Below are positions 1-11,615 of a stretch of 64,000 nucleotides of DNA, one piece after another; the first letter of the stretch is position 1; every line of letters begins with the position of its first letter. This stretch comes from Climacium dendroides (lineage: Eukaryota; Streptophyta; Bryopsida; Hypnales; Climaciaceae): the NCBI GenBank assembly GCA_950106755.1, contig OX467091.1, forward strand, positions 16,013,538 to 16,077,537, read 5' to 3'. The position numbers and the translations under genes are program-made. Below the pieces are notes generated by a model, which made no database searches, was not told where the DNA came from, and saw only the letters and a program-made list of their open reading frames with translations.

Positions 1-541
1 TTTCTAAAAATATAAACTATTACAAATAGAAACTTGGTTACATTTTATTTAACTTCAAAGTTTTACAAACACCAAATTTTGGTGCCTCACACATTTAGGG
101 GTTAAGAATCATTTTTTTAAGAAATAAAAATTTGAAATTAGTTCTTAGATTTATACAAACATGGAAAGCTTTGAATCATTCCATTTGGACTAATGAGATG
201 AAAGTTACACGAGTTTTAGTTTGTGAGTAGTTTCCGAATAGTTATAGAATTTCTACTCGAAGATAAATCTTGAAGTCCTTTATTGAACTCAATTTTCAGT
301 ATTTTTGGAAAAAATAAAAACGTTACGTTTACATTGTTTATTACAACATTACAACCATTGAAATTGGCATTTTTCAATTCCATAAATAAAATGTTTACAA
401 TTTAGTATTTTGAATCATTAGCTTGACACCTTTCTACTTACTATTTTTTTTTTATATGTTGTACAATTCCAAATGACTTGAGGAAAGGATAGAAAGGTCT
501 CTCCAATAAAAGTTGGACCTCTCTCCATTTCATCAGTTGAA
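1..541 (+). repeat. Family A dispersed repeat, partial copy
   Basis: AT-rich sequence cut by the window edge. From about 110 to 480 it matches 59270-59610 on the same strand, and 50880-51200 and the right arm of the foldback at 34018-34760 on the opposite strand. A shared landmark is GAATCATTCCATTT followed by GATGAAAGTTA. It abuts the outer end of the left SMU1 palindrome arm, so the arm breakpoint lies inside or at the edge of this repeat. No coding potential is seen. Confidence 0.7.
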
Positions 542-995
542 AGGTCCAACCCGATTACTGGTACTGATTCGATAACGGTCCGGTTCGACGCTGGGAAGTG
601 CACTTCCAGTAACCGAACTGAAATGCGGATGCGTCCATGAATTCAAACAAAGACCCGCGCCAGGAATGTCGCCAATACTGCGACGAAAGAATATCCTCCA
701 TTACTCCGTTCTAGGATCAAACCCGAACAGCTGAATACTCTTGACAATTTCACCCACCAGCCAACGAAAACCAACTCCCTAAACATGCGCACCAGACGAC
801 TCCCATGCATACATCACACGATCAACTACGACTCAGAACGCTCCACACTGCAGAGGACACAGCCACAGCATGGAGATCGCAAGTCCCAAACTCCACAACG
901 ATACAACCATGGCGAAGGGAAAGAGCCAAGAAAAATGCCACTTGTACGGCTGTGGGAAAAAAAAAAGAAGGAATAATTATACAAGCAGCTCGTGC

Positions 996-3900
996 TCAAG
1001 GTTTCCAGAGCTTCATAGTGTTATCATTGCTGTACGTCACTAGTAAGTTGCGGTGAGGATGATGCGTCACTCCAATGATGTCCTTCTCGTGCGCCTGCCA
1101 AACCACACGACCACGCAAGTCACGCAGCAACACAAACCACAACCTCTGACTGCAAAACTACGACGAAGGACCGACTTCCACGACATGAAAGCCACAACCA
1201 AGTACAGACACACACCAGGACGTCAAGTCCTCCTCGTCCATAAAAGCCGAGTTTCACTGGAAAGAAATATCCGAGACAACAAATCTCCACAAAAAACAAT
1301 GCAAAGACTTACCGTCATCAGGTGCTCCAGCTTGCCTGATTGATGACTGAAGCAATAAATGTTCCTGTTATCAAAGCAAACCACCCATAAGGACTACCGT
1401 CACTTTCAAACCACAACCGCTCACCGCAAAAGAGCTCGCAAGAGGCTACGCCATGCACCTTCCAAAGAAACCCCTAGATACGAGTCATGCGAACGACATC
1501 CCCCCAAAGCGAAAGATCCTCGAACTCTACCAGCTCTCTGATCCCTAGTAGCGCCGTACTACGTCTTCCTAACCCACGCACAAAACACGGTTACCGACGA
1601 CTGGCTCGAACCCATGTATGACTCGAAACCTAAAAGCTTAGAAATCCACCATCCAAAGGAACGCACCGATCTTCGCCAACGCAATAGATCCAGTCTCCTT
1701 TCGGAGAAACCGTAGCACCAACAAAGTCACCTCCTTCTCGCTTTCCGGAAGACAAACTTTTCACCACCTGCCATGCAAAGCCGCGTCCACGCATGATCAA
1801 AACCAATGCCATCTTCTGAAAGAGCCGGCAAGGCGCTGCAGGATACGCCGGTAAAATGGAACCCTACCCGCACTCGGTGCACCCTGATCGAACACAGAAA
1901 TCAAGCAACCCCAACACAAAATGAGAGCTGACCACCGTTGTCAAACGAGGAGGATCGGAGCAACAACCTGGCCCTGTAACGTCATCACGTAGACGGCAGA
2001 TGCTCGGTTGCATACCACGATGTGCTCCGGGTTCTTCGGCATGAGGTGCACGGAATTCACTGTCGCATCGCCCCCCTGCTCACACAACACCTCCACGTTA
2101 GACCAACTACCACATTTGTCGTCCGCTGGTCGCCGGCGCTGCCATACTACACCCACCAAGGACAAAGAGAAACTCACTCGCAATGGAGGCGGAGGTTTGA
2201 AAGTTTGTAAACAGTCCGCGTTCTTCACGTCCCAAACCTGCCAAACCATCATGCACAAAGTAGGCCCCTCAAACCACCAAAAGGGCATCAAAAGTAACCC
2301 CCACCGAAACGCACAACAAAAAACACCCGACGCCTCCAAGAGTCGGGATATTTCCAGCTCAAGAAAATGACCCCTACATGCCAGCCTCCTCACATGACAT
2401 CTGGAGACGCCACGAAGCCTCTCGACCCCGCTCACAACACCAAACCACAACTACCACAGGAGCCTATTCCCTTCGCGCGTTCCACCCCAACCAGTGCTCA
2501 CCTTCACAGACCCGTCGCTAGACGCCGTGATCACGCGACCTCCGTCGCTCGTGAAGATGGCGTCATTCACGTACGAACTATGCCCTCGAAACTCCTTTAA
2601 CGTTTTCCCAGACTTCAATCCATGTAACCTGTGGCCACATGCAACCAAACGCCAATCAACGCCCGTTCTAAGCACCCGGACAAGTCAGACAGGAAACAGC
2701 TCGCACCAATTGCTCGACGGAAACAATGTCATTCCATCGACCAGCTGCTCCTCCGCGGAAAAACAAACTGCCCCTCGGCATCAAAAGCTGCATCGCACAT
2801 CCAAACCCCAAAGCGACGATAGATCAACTGGGCACCCCACACGGGTCATTACCGCGCCGTGCCATCGAAGGAGGTACTCAGAACTTGCGTGCTATCTCTG
2901 GAAAAAGAAACGCTCGTGACTCCCTGCCCATGCGCTCGCTCGAACCTACGCAGACATTGTCCTGTTCGTATCCTCCACACCTGCATCGCATAGCAGCGTC
3001 CCCAATCCGTTACAATCTCTCACAGCAACCGACAAAGAAACGTCGCAGGGCAACCACATATCCGAAGCCTCAAGCAGATGCCGGAGCATGAAAACAAAGG
3101 TTCCGTGTGCGTAGTAGCTCATCGCTTCAGCACCACATGACCCCAACACACAACACTCCAAGGCACACTCTCCGTTCATCACTGCCCCCAAAACACCGCA
3201 CCGTCAACTCCGTTGCGGGAACCAACGAGCAAAGATCCCCACCTTGATTTTGCCGTCCTGGGATCCAGAAGCAAGCATCTCGGAATCCTTGCTGAACGCG
3301 ATGCACAAAACGGCCTCGTCGTGCATCATGAACGCATCCTGCAACGTCCACAACACACAACACACTCATTCCCTACTGTATCCAACATAATCCCACACTC
3401 CAGCTGCCCGAGCGAACATGACATGCCAGCCGAAACTGCGACAGAACAAAATGAGGCAAGCGACGCTTACCACCGCCTGATATTGCAAGTCTTTCTTCAG
3501 CTTCCCAGTCAAGTAGTCCCAAACCTGCAAAACGTCAACGCATGCCGGGTCACTGTCGGAGGTCCCAAATCACCGCCGAGCGCGGCCCTGCACTTCGCAG
3601 TTTTGTGGGTGGAAACCAGCTCATCATTTTTCGGAGAGAGAACGCATTCACCCCATTCCATACCGACCGTTCTATACAGCAAACACAGCTCGATGAAATG
3701 AATTCATACACAAACCGCATGATGGTATTCAATGACTTGGACGATACCAACCTCGATGAAGCCATCCACGGAAGCTGATACCAAAAATTGACCGTCGGGA
3801 GAGAACCGGGCGCACTCCGGATGACTTTGCTTTCCAAACTGCACCAGTTGCAATTGTGCCGTCAGTTCAACGACTCGGTGGACCTAAACGTCGGTCGCAA

Positions 3901-5495
3901 AATCGCAAAAGGAAGACCCCAAAACCACGCACCAATCATGCAACACTGAAAGCCAAACCCGCTGCGTCCTGGCCCGACGCCACCGTACCTTGATTGTGTG
4001 CTCCAAAACCGTGGGATAGATCTCTTCCTCGTCCGCCTTCACAGCTGCCGCTCCCTTGAACAGATCGAACTGCGTTCCTGGTGGCAGCAAACCTGTCCAC
4101 AACAAGACACATGGAAGTGAACCATCTCCGCCTTGTCGCGCACGCCGGCAACGAACCGTGAACAATCACAGAACCCATGAATAGAGGGAACAACAAGCGT
4201 CGGCAATCGCTATCACAACATCGAGAACCAACAGTCTCGCCGAACAATCTCGAAACATCGTACCAGACTGTCACCCAAGATCAAGGTCACACATACCCTG
4301 GTGTTGTTGCCACTTCAACGCCTGACCGATCAAAGCCATCAGCCTGGACGGGGGCACCACCGTCACCTCCACAGACAGAGCTGCACAGTGGACACGCTTT
4401 CAACCTCTGTCAGGCAACAACAACGCAGCGAGCAGGAGGAAGCGACCGGCCGAAAACAAGAAAAGTCTTCACAATGCGCAAGCCACTTCACAACAATACC
4501 AAAAGGCCCACACCTTGCGCAATCTGTGCTCGCCTCTTCTCTTTCGACGAATCTTGGTACGCCTGTCACATACAAAATGCTTTCAAACTCCCACATGCAT
4601 TGGCGACCCCAACCCTAATGCAGGTCCAAGGAACGTGCGGCCTTCCTATATCGCTCTCCGGATGACTCTGAGCCCACACGATTGGCATCGCGTCGGGCCT
4701 CAGGACCCTACGCAAATTCTCTTCCTCTCATGAAGCAGTGTGTGGTTCACGTCCGAGAGAACAATTAACAAAGACCTAGAATTGTATCAGCGTTTCGTCC
4801 AGTCCAGTCCAGCCCATACCTCGCGGGGGTCGAAATACGTCCGGACCAGCAGGTGCTCCAGCTTCAGGTAACGCTCCGGCTGTTCCTGCTTCATGAACCC
4901 CATCGCCTGCGTCTGCCTCAAAATGGACCTCGCCGTGTCCAGCTCGCGCAGCTCGATCATTTCCAGCACGATCTGACACGAACAAAGCCACCTTCGATCA
5001 GGTATTTCCTTCGATCGTCGCGAGGTCGGACCTAAATCACACCGTCCCGTACAATGCAGGAGACGACGGACCTCCATCCCGATTCTAATGGTGGAATCCG
5101 AAGGCCAAAAGACGGCCACTTCTGAGAGAGTGAGAGAAAGACAGACGCACCTGCTCGTACAAGTCCTCCAACTTCTTGCGCGGCAGCTTGAGCTGCGCCA
5201 CCTGCGGCAGCAGCGCGTCCCAGCGGCCATTGTTGATGTCCGCCGTGAACGTCTCCAGGCTGTCCACGGTGTTGAGGGAAACCTGGCACTCATTCTGCAG
5301 CGTCTGGAACGTCTGCTGCAGCGAATTCTCCTTGCAGAACTGAAGCACTATCTTGATGACACTGCAGCACAGCTCCCACAAAACCTAATTCAGTCCTCGC
5401 CGAGTGTAGGTCCACCCGGCGCACATCGGCGGAAGCATCGCGCAGACACAGAGAGAGAGGGCTTACTCGCGCGCCTCGATTTCGAGAGTGGACAT
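996..5495 (-). CDS. SMU1: SMU1 splicing factor, copy 1 (16 exons)
   Basis: Mirror copy of the gene at 16468-20967, predicted to encode the same 513-residue LisH-CTLH-WD40 protein, a spliceosomal B-complex partner of RED/IK. Exons in coding order (minus strand): 5467-5495, 5151-5361, 4820-4972, 4514-4562, 4297-4380, 3989-4092, 3752-3838, 3471-3524, 3243-3338, 2853-2980, 2502-2628, 2178-2237, 1968-2075, 1667-1767, 1313-1364, 996-1094 (stop at 996-998). All introns have GT-AG ends and the joined frame is open, so nothing marks this copy as a pseudogene. It shares only 366 bp of upstream sequence with copy 2, including the telo-box. Beyond 5861 the promoters differ, so expression may differ. Its 3' flank is cut into family A repeat at 541, which suggests this is the derived copy. 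Confidence 0.95.
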
Positions 5496-5652
5496 GACCG
5501 AGGGCCACAACTGGCGACGAAATTTCAAAACGAATCCAACTGCGCGAGGCAAACTCCCATGCGCGGTGCAGCAGCCTCGGCTCGGGCTCGCTGGTGCGCG
5601 CGGACGTCCCCAACCCCTTCCAGCCAAATCGTGCGAGCGAGCTCCCCCGGAA

Positions 5653-5661
5653 TTAGGGTTT
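5653..5661 (-). promoter_or_regulatory. Telo-box of SMU1 copy 1
   Basis: AAACCCTAA on the coding strand, 158 bp upstream of the ATG. This is a known plant promoter/5'-leader element of housekeeping and RNA-metabolism genes. It is identical to the element in copy 2. Confidence 0.6.
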
Positions 5662-5860
5662 AAGGGCCGTGGCTATGGCGATGGAGCTCATGCACTTCGT
5701 TGCGAAAATCGTCGGCAACGTAATCGGCAGTCACGGTAGACAGACGAAGCTTGTCATTTATTCATTTATTTTCCTTTTTGTATTTTTCGGTTGGATTCAG
5801 CCCTTTTTTTTCACTTTCTATCGAAGTATCGTGATCACTGAAAATTTGGTGAAGAATTTT

Positions 5861-5902
5861 AAGTCTATGGAATGCGCTATAAAGTCTATGGAATGCGGTA
5901 TT
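5861..5902 (+). repeat. 21-bp tandem duplication at palindrome inner junction
   Basis: AAGTCTATGGAATGCG plus 5 bases occurs twice in tandem (5861-5881 and 5882-5902), starting exactly where arm identity ends. Short templated duplications of this kind are typical of end-joining or template-switch junctions. Confidence 0.8.
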
Positions 5903-7207
5903 TTGGGATTCTTTTGCTTTAGGGTGTTCGAATTAGCTTTAATTGTTGTCCATTAAGTTGTGGAGAAAAAATCTTGAGTTTAATTTGTAACAAGTATATT
6001 TGGAACCCCTGGATTTATTTCAGGACGGAGGTAGTACTTCTCTTTCAATAATTTACTTTCATTATTTATCATGTTTATCATTGTTTACATATATCTTTAT
6101 CTTTTCTTTGGGCTTGCAATTAGAATTGGATTCATAGTTCAACACAATTGTTCAAAACATCAATCTCAAAACAAAAGCGGAAGGAGCAAACAAAATCCGC
6201 AATTGAAACCAGGAACTCACGCCATTTTAAATGAGTGTAAATAAGGCATGTTTTAGACATGGACATCCAGAGGTTGTGGACAAAATCCTTTGTCCACTTG
6301 GTTGTCCAGCTTGATGTGGAGGGAAGTGATTATGTCATCTTTCATTTTGTCCATCCGGTGAATGGTTTCACACATTGAAGTAGACATCCACTGAAATTAT
6401 ACTTTAACACATTCATGTCATTTTTTTTATAACTACCACCTTTGAAGTAAAAATGGAATTACCATAACACACAACTTTATCACATAAATATTAATTTAGA
6501 GTATGAATATTTTATTTTAGTTTTTTTTTTTTAATTTTCTATGAAGAATCACTCTAGAACTATTCCCAAAATATTTTATGAATGTTCTAACCATATTCTA
6601 AAATTACTTTAGAAATAACCAAGAATTACTCCAAAAATATTCTAACAAAGCTCTAAAAATTCTTTGAATAATATTTTAAAATTATACTCTATAATTTCCA
6701 CTCTATAAGATTTCTTAAAATTTTAGAATATTCTTTAAAATATTGTAGAATAAAATTTTAGAATATTCTTTAAAATATTGTAGAATAAAATTTTAGAATA
6801 AATTTGTACAAATATGTAGCGTAGAATTTTAGAATATTCTTCAAAATATTCAAAAAATACTTTGAAAAATACTCTAAAGAATACTTCAAACAAATTCTCT
6901 AAAATTATGATAAAATAGTATTTTAAAAAAGGAAAAAAATTATAAAAAGTAAATATTTTAAGAAAAACATATCTATTCAGAGTATTGGTTTGAATGATCT
7001 CTATTTCTCTCTTAGTAATTGGATGTGAAGAAAAGTTCATATATAAAGTAGGTTACAATTTTACAAATATTATTTCTCTCCATTTGTATGATCCTTTGAT
7101 AAAGTTTATGCTCTAACTTTTCCATTGTCTTCTTAAGATGGATCCTTCTTGTAAAAACATTGTTGCAATGTTCATTTTAGAGTTTGCATCTTTGATTCTT
7201 CTATTTT
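5903..7207. other. AT-rich spacer with simple repeats
   Basis: No gene seen. A perfect small inverted repeat lies at 6276-6297 (GTGGACAAA, 4-base loop, TTTGTCCAC). From about 6540 to 6900 the sequence consists of repeated TTTTAGAATATTC-like words. Confidence 0.6.
6721..6805 (+). repeat. 35-bp AT-rich tandem repeat
   Basis: Units start at 6721, 6756 and 6791 with the word TTTTAGAATA. The third unit is partial. It is embedded in a wider degenerate array of the same words. Confidence 0.8.
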
Positions 7208-7422
7208 CACTACAAGAGAAAGTCGTCCTAATTGACAGAAATCAGCCCCTCCTAATCTACAGAAATTTGACAAGTTTCTGTCAATTAGGACAAAAAACTA
7301 TCCGAATTGACAGAAAATTGTCCAAATTGACAAAAATCTGTCAATTTTCTGTCAATTAGGAGGGGCTGATTTCTGTCAATTAGGACGACTTTCTGTCAAT
7401 TCGGACAGGTTTTCTTGTAGTG
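7208..7422. mobile_element. CACTA-type MITE, 215 bp, 3-bp TSD
   Basis: It begins CACTACAAGA and ends TTCTTGTAGTG, the usual En/Spm (CACTA) terminal inverted repeat, and is flanked by TTT on both sides (7205-7207 and 7423-7425), the 3-bp target duplication typical of that superfamily. The interior is almost entirely direct and inverted copies of a 12-15 base word, TTCTGTCAATTAGGA, which resembles subterminal transposase-binding motif arrays of CACTA elements. It has no coding capacity, so it would depend on a transposase supplied elsewhere. Confidence 0.88.
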
Positions 7423-7622
7423 TTTGTACATCTTCTGCTAATATAGAGGTCGTTATGAATGTAAATCAAAATGCTTTGCTACTTTTCTAATATTTAAACC
7501 TTCAAGGGGATAGAGGTGGATCAGAGCCACAAAGGGTTCAATTGTACAATAGGGCCTCTGGATACTCCGACTTCAATTTAATGACATCCTATAGCAACAC
7601 CATCTTCAAACAACGTTTTTAG

Positions 7623-8640
7623 ATGTCGAAAGAAACTTTCAATTATGTGTGTCAATAACCTACACCTACCATTTTTAAGAAAGATTCAAAGTGGAGAAAG
7701 ATTGTTGCAGTAGACACGAAAGTAGCTATAGCTAGTATAAGGTTAGCATCTGGATCACCTTTGTATATAATAGCTAATAGCTTTAGAGTAGGCATATCCA
7801 TTGTACATAAAATTGTGTTAGAATTTTGCCATGCTTTGAAAAAAACATTGTAGAGATGTCTTCATTTGATGGCCTTCTCCATTGCGATTGCAAAATATAA
7901 GTAAACATTTTGAAGCACTACATGAAATACCTTCCATTGATTGTGAAAGTTATTTTTTAGTTCTATAGTGTATCTTTCTACTTCAAAAATTTGTAACTAA
8001 TTATTATCAATAAATAAAAATATCAATAATTCAAAACATAAACTTTCAAAGTAGAAAAATCTATTCATATTTTTTTCATTTAATTTTATTTAAAATTCAA
8101 AAAAAAATATAGGGGGTCCAAAGTTTTGTTTGCATGCTAACATAAAAAAAAACGGGAGTACACTCCCCAAGACTATGATATAGGATGGTGTGGTAGTATA
8201 CATGACTACAATCTATTTAGTAAATCTCACATAAGAAAATATTACATGAGAGGACTACTAAATCCATATGCTCTACTTAGAAATGATGCTTACTAATCCC
8301 GTCTTTGGATGTTTACACCCTATATTGGCAATAAAGACGGATTCAATCAATAACAAGTACATTAGAATTTCATTCAATCTAATTCTCAAATGTGTGTGGA
8401 GCATGCATTTGGAATATTGAAGTTACGGTGGCGGATCTTCTTGAAACAAATGGATTGTCAATTAGAGAATGTCCCCTTTCATATTATAGCATGCTTAATT
8501 TTGCATGATTTGACTATTGTGCATAATGACTCATTTAATGCTTCTTGGGTTAATGAGTCTCAAATTGAGCTTCAAAGGAATGTGGCAACGTTGCAACAAG
8601 CTGACATTGCATCCCATTATTAGAAGCTCAAACGGTAATA
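7623..8640 (+). pseudogene. PIF/Harbinger transposase remnant
   Basis: The first piece begins at 7623 as MSKETFNYVC, followed by a stop and then a stretch with VDTKVAIASIRLASGSPL and VGISIVHKIV. These match the N-terminal part of plant HARBI1/PIF-like DDE transposases (FRMS.ETF; VD.RVA..L.RLA.G; GVGKSTV). After an inserted repeat (7947-8175) the frame resumes with a GWCGSIHD-like segment (DDE core region, LGWPGSVHDSR in the family), then from 8390 MCVEHAFGILKLRWRI and IIACLILHDLTIVHND, the C-terminal VEHAFG.LK.RWRIL and ACI.LHN motifs. Several in-frame stops, a frameshift and the insertion make it non-functional. On cellular origin versus transposon, the family is clearly a transposon nuclease. 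Confidence 0.88.
7947..8175 (+). repeat. Family C repeat inserted in the transposase
   Basis: GTGAAAGTTATTTTT to about GGGAGTACACTCCCC. It matches 31556-31775 and 41750-41900 on the same strand. It splits the PIF/Harbinger frame between the motifs ending IPSID and the GWCGSIHD-like segment. Elsewhere the same family splits a LINE. Nature unknown; no terminal repeats or target duplication are certain. Confidence 0.75.
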
Positions 8641-10639
8641 GTAACACCCATAGAATTCAACAATCATATATTAGAAAAGGTTGAAATTCTTGGTTGGGAT
8701 TCAACTATCTTCCAATAGAGAGGAAATGTGTATGCAACAAGATGCCATAGCCAAATCACTATTTAATAGGAAAAGGCTCATAGATATGGCAAGGAACCAA
8801 TGAGATATGCATGTTGGGTTAACTTCATCAGAGTTTGATTGACTTTTTTTATTACAATACTCCATGATATATAGGACTTGTCTTTCTTAGGAAAATGATG
8901 AAAATAAAAAAATTATTAATTCTGTAATTATTTCTATTGTTTTTCAAAGTCTTTGTCTTTTGGGGATAAAATATTTTTCTTGGAATAAACTTTTTTTATT
9001 CTACTATGAATTCAATTTTCTACCAAAAAGACTTAAACCTCATAACTTTGTAGTGCACAAAATTTAAGTTAGGAAGGTTCAAAGTCAAAAGATGTAGTCC
9101 CTCAATGTGTTCCTAAACTTGTTTTTTTCACTTTATAATTTATACGCAAATATCTTACAATCTATATGGTCAAAATTTCTGAAAATTCTTCCACACATTT
9201 TCATACTAGTTGGCTACATGATCCTATGGTTAGATGTGCAAAAAAATCTTTTTTCAAATTTTTTACTCTCTACTCTAGGAATGGTAGTTATCAGTTCTTT
9301 TTAGGAGGAAAAAGGCCTTGATCCTTTAGTAATTACTGTGAACCTAACCACATTGCTATGTTTAGTAGATCATATTTTTTTTAAATATCTTTTTGAAGTC
9401 TACTTTCAGGATTAAAAAATCAAATTTTGAAAATGATGGATTATGATTTTTCTATTCAAAATTTTGTGCAAGGGTACCCACTACAATCTTCACTATCCAT
9501 AGTGAAGAGGGATTTTGAAAATGAGCTTCAAATACAGTAGAACTTGGTGTAGGTTATGACATTAGAAAATCATTTAAAAAGATTGTAGAATACATTTTTA
9601 GATGCCATAAATTGAATGGGGTTTTGCATCTTAGGCCCTTTATCCTCGTTTTTTTTGGTAACCAACTATTTAGATTTTGACAAGTGAAGAGAGGATTGAA
9701 AGACTTCACATCTCTTTCACATTTTGAACACCTTCATAATTGAACATTATAATCTTTCAATCTAAAGTGATATTGCTATCTTTTCTTTTCATGTGTGATC
9801 TCTAATATGAATATTTTGAATTTATATGGTCAAAGTTCAAAAAAAATGATGTGCCACTCATCAAAATGTTGGCTTCCTTATTCAATGAAGAGGGATTTTC
9901 TATAAGTTCAAAAAAGGCCTTGGGCATTTAGAGGTTAAAGGATGTGGCCCCTCATGACCAACATAGTCATTAAATTGCGTGGATTATTGGATCAATAGGT
10001 ACATTCTTTGTTTTTGTAGTGAATAGTCAAGGAATCCAAGTGCCAATTCTAAAACTAAGTGTAGATTACGGATTGAAGGCCCTAAATTGCTTCAATTTCC
10101 TATTCTATAAGAGAAGGCTACAATGTCCATCTAGGATTGAAGGTTCTAAAAGCAAATAGGTTTTGAAATGCCCACTTCCTCAAATGTTCAATATTTGTAC
10201 ATGTTTCTTTTTCATAGCCTTCAACAATGTACAAATAGTGCACATTTTAGGAGGTAACTATGCGGTTTTGGAACCTTATGCCATTTCAACTTCAAAATTT
10301 CTTAATTAATTCCACAAAGTTTCAAAAAATATAAAACAAATCAAGTTAGGTGTCAATTCCTCTTGTCTTTCAAGGAAAAAATTTTGAAAAATATTTCAAG
10401 AAGCTTCACCTCCTCAAAATGAAGTTCCAACCCTTACGTGTGCAATTTACGAATCTACCACCTTACATTCAGTTTCCTCCTAATACAATGACAATGTCAT
10501 GTTGTTGACAAGATTTGAATAATTTACATTCAATTTCTACTTCATCAATTTGTCTCATATTACTGCAACTAATGGCCATGGAGGACAAAAATAGAATAAT
10601 AAAGGTCAAGCACAAGTTTTCATAATAGATCACCTTAAA
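8641..10639. other. Intergenic spacer, mostly decayed repeat
   Basis: AT-rich. 9040-9345 is a plus-strand fragment of family A (shared words include ATCTTACAATCTATATGGTC and GATCCTATGGTTAGATGTG). I see no gene in 9346-10639, although it shows family-A-like phrases at low similarity. Confidence 0.55.
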
Positions 10640-11352
10640 TTATTAGGATCCTCATCCTGAGCACTACCATGAACATGCTTGTAAACATTAGCACGGTCAT
10701 GCATGTATCCATCAATTAAATAACCATTTGCATTTGGTAGACTTGCCATTACCAGATATGCTGTTGGCGGTGTAGTCAGTTTTATAATTGTCATAAATTT
10801 TATCCACTTCTTTCAACAAACATCACTTCTACGATTAAAGTTGGGGAAAGCTACAACCAAGTGTGTATGTAGAACATTCCAATTGTCCACATCTAAAAAA
10901 TAACAACCGCAAAACAATTAATTCATGTTTAAGAATTGAAAACAACTACTAAACCTTTATAGTGTTCTAAATGAAATATGTACCAAAAATATTTATCAAA
11001 AATATGAATAATTAAAAACATCAATGCATATGGAAGTAAACCTTGTTTCTTTAGGCTACTAAATATGTCATGCATTGTCCCCTTCAAGTGAATGAAGTTG
11101 ACAATCCAATGCTCCTTCCAATTTGGGCCTTGTTTGGTTCCTTCTTCTTTGTCATCACTTGTTGCATTGACAATGGGGTGGCCTTGGAGGTGATCCACCT
11201 TTCTTCTTTTTCTTTGTTTTCAACTTTAAGACCCTAGCACACTTCTTAACAAGAAATTGGGGCTCCTCTTCTTGTAGAGTTTCATTTTCTATAGGCTCTA
11301 TGTCTGTAGCATTTGTTCTAGTATTCACACTATCATTCTCTCCAAACAACAT
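10640..11352 (-). pseudogene. Myb/SANT-like protein, probably PIF/Harbinger ORF1
   Basis: From 11352 leftwards: an acidic, lysine-rich N-terminal piece, then GPNWKEHWIVNFIHLKG and MHDIFSSLKKQG, resembling the NW....I.L...M...F...KKQG pattern of plant Myb/SANT-like (trihelix-type) domains. Further left, between about 10800 and 10680, a frame reads DKIYDNYKTDY, SGNGKSTKCKW, the second-helix pattern of the same domain. Stops and frameshifts separate the pieces. PIF/Harbinger elements usually encode such a Myb-like partner beside the transposase, and the transposase remnant lies 2 kb away in convergent orientation. A host Myb/SANT-like gene fragment is the alternative. Confidence 0.5.
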
Positions 11353-11427
11353 CCCTAGAAATCCTAAAAAAGATTGAGTTACTTGACTATCATTGTCTTC
11401 AATATGTTACTAGTAGAATTGCATATT

Positions 11428-11615
11428 TATCTAGACATGGGTTGTCTAACTTGATGTTGTTTACTTAGATGTTCAATGTAGCACCCCCATATTTTTATGT
11501 CAACATTGACGTCCACTAATGTTCACTATAACATCTTCAATGACATAAAAACACGGGATTGCTACATTGAACATCCAGGTAAACAACGTCAAGTTAGACA
11601 ACCCATGTCTAGATA
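11428..11615. mobile_element. 188-bp hairpin MITE
   Basis: Long terminal inverted repeat: TATCTAGACATGGGTTGTCT at the left and its complement at the right (ACAACCCATGTCTAGATA), continuing inward for about 55 bp per arm with few mismatches (AACATC, TGTAGCA). TA at both outer ends fits a TA target duplication of the Tc1/mariner type, though the TA could belong to the terminal repeat. It is non-coding and would fold into a long hairpin. Confidence 0.75.

Larger units (their letters stand above)
542..5861. repeat. Left arm of 5.32 kb SMU1 palindrome
   Basis: This segment is the reverse complement of 16102-21421. Every landmark obeys position + mirror position = 21963, so there is no net insertion or deletion in 5.3 kb. 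Reading frames in all introns and exons match in both arms. I checked the remaining gaps base by base and found two mismatches, at 584 (T, against C in the mirror) and 696 (C, against T), both near the outer end. Identity stops abruptly at 541/542 and 5861/5862, where the flanks become unrelated. Confidence 0.97.

Noticed and set aside
785..5739. Open frames of 60-191 codons on the non-coding strand and in introns of SMU1 copy 1 (and their mirrors at 16224-21178)
   Set aside because: They overlap SMU1 exons or introns in other frames, are arginine/proline-rich by GC bias and match no protein.
5669..5956. Plus-strand frame starting MAMAMELMHF as a separate divergent gene
   Set aside because: It runs across the palindrome junction, so its two copies have different C-termini, and it is antisense to the SMU1 5' flank with no homology.
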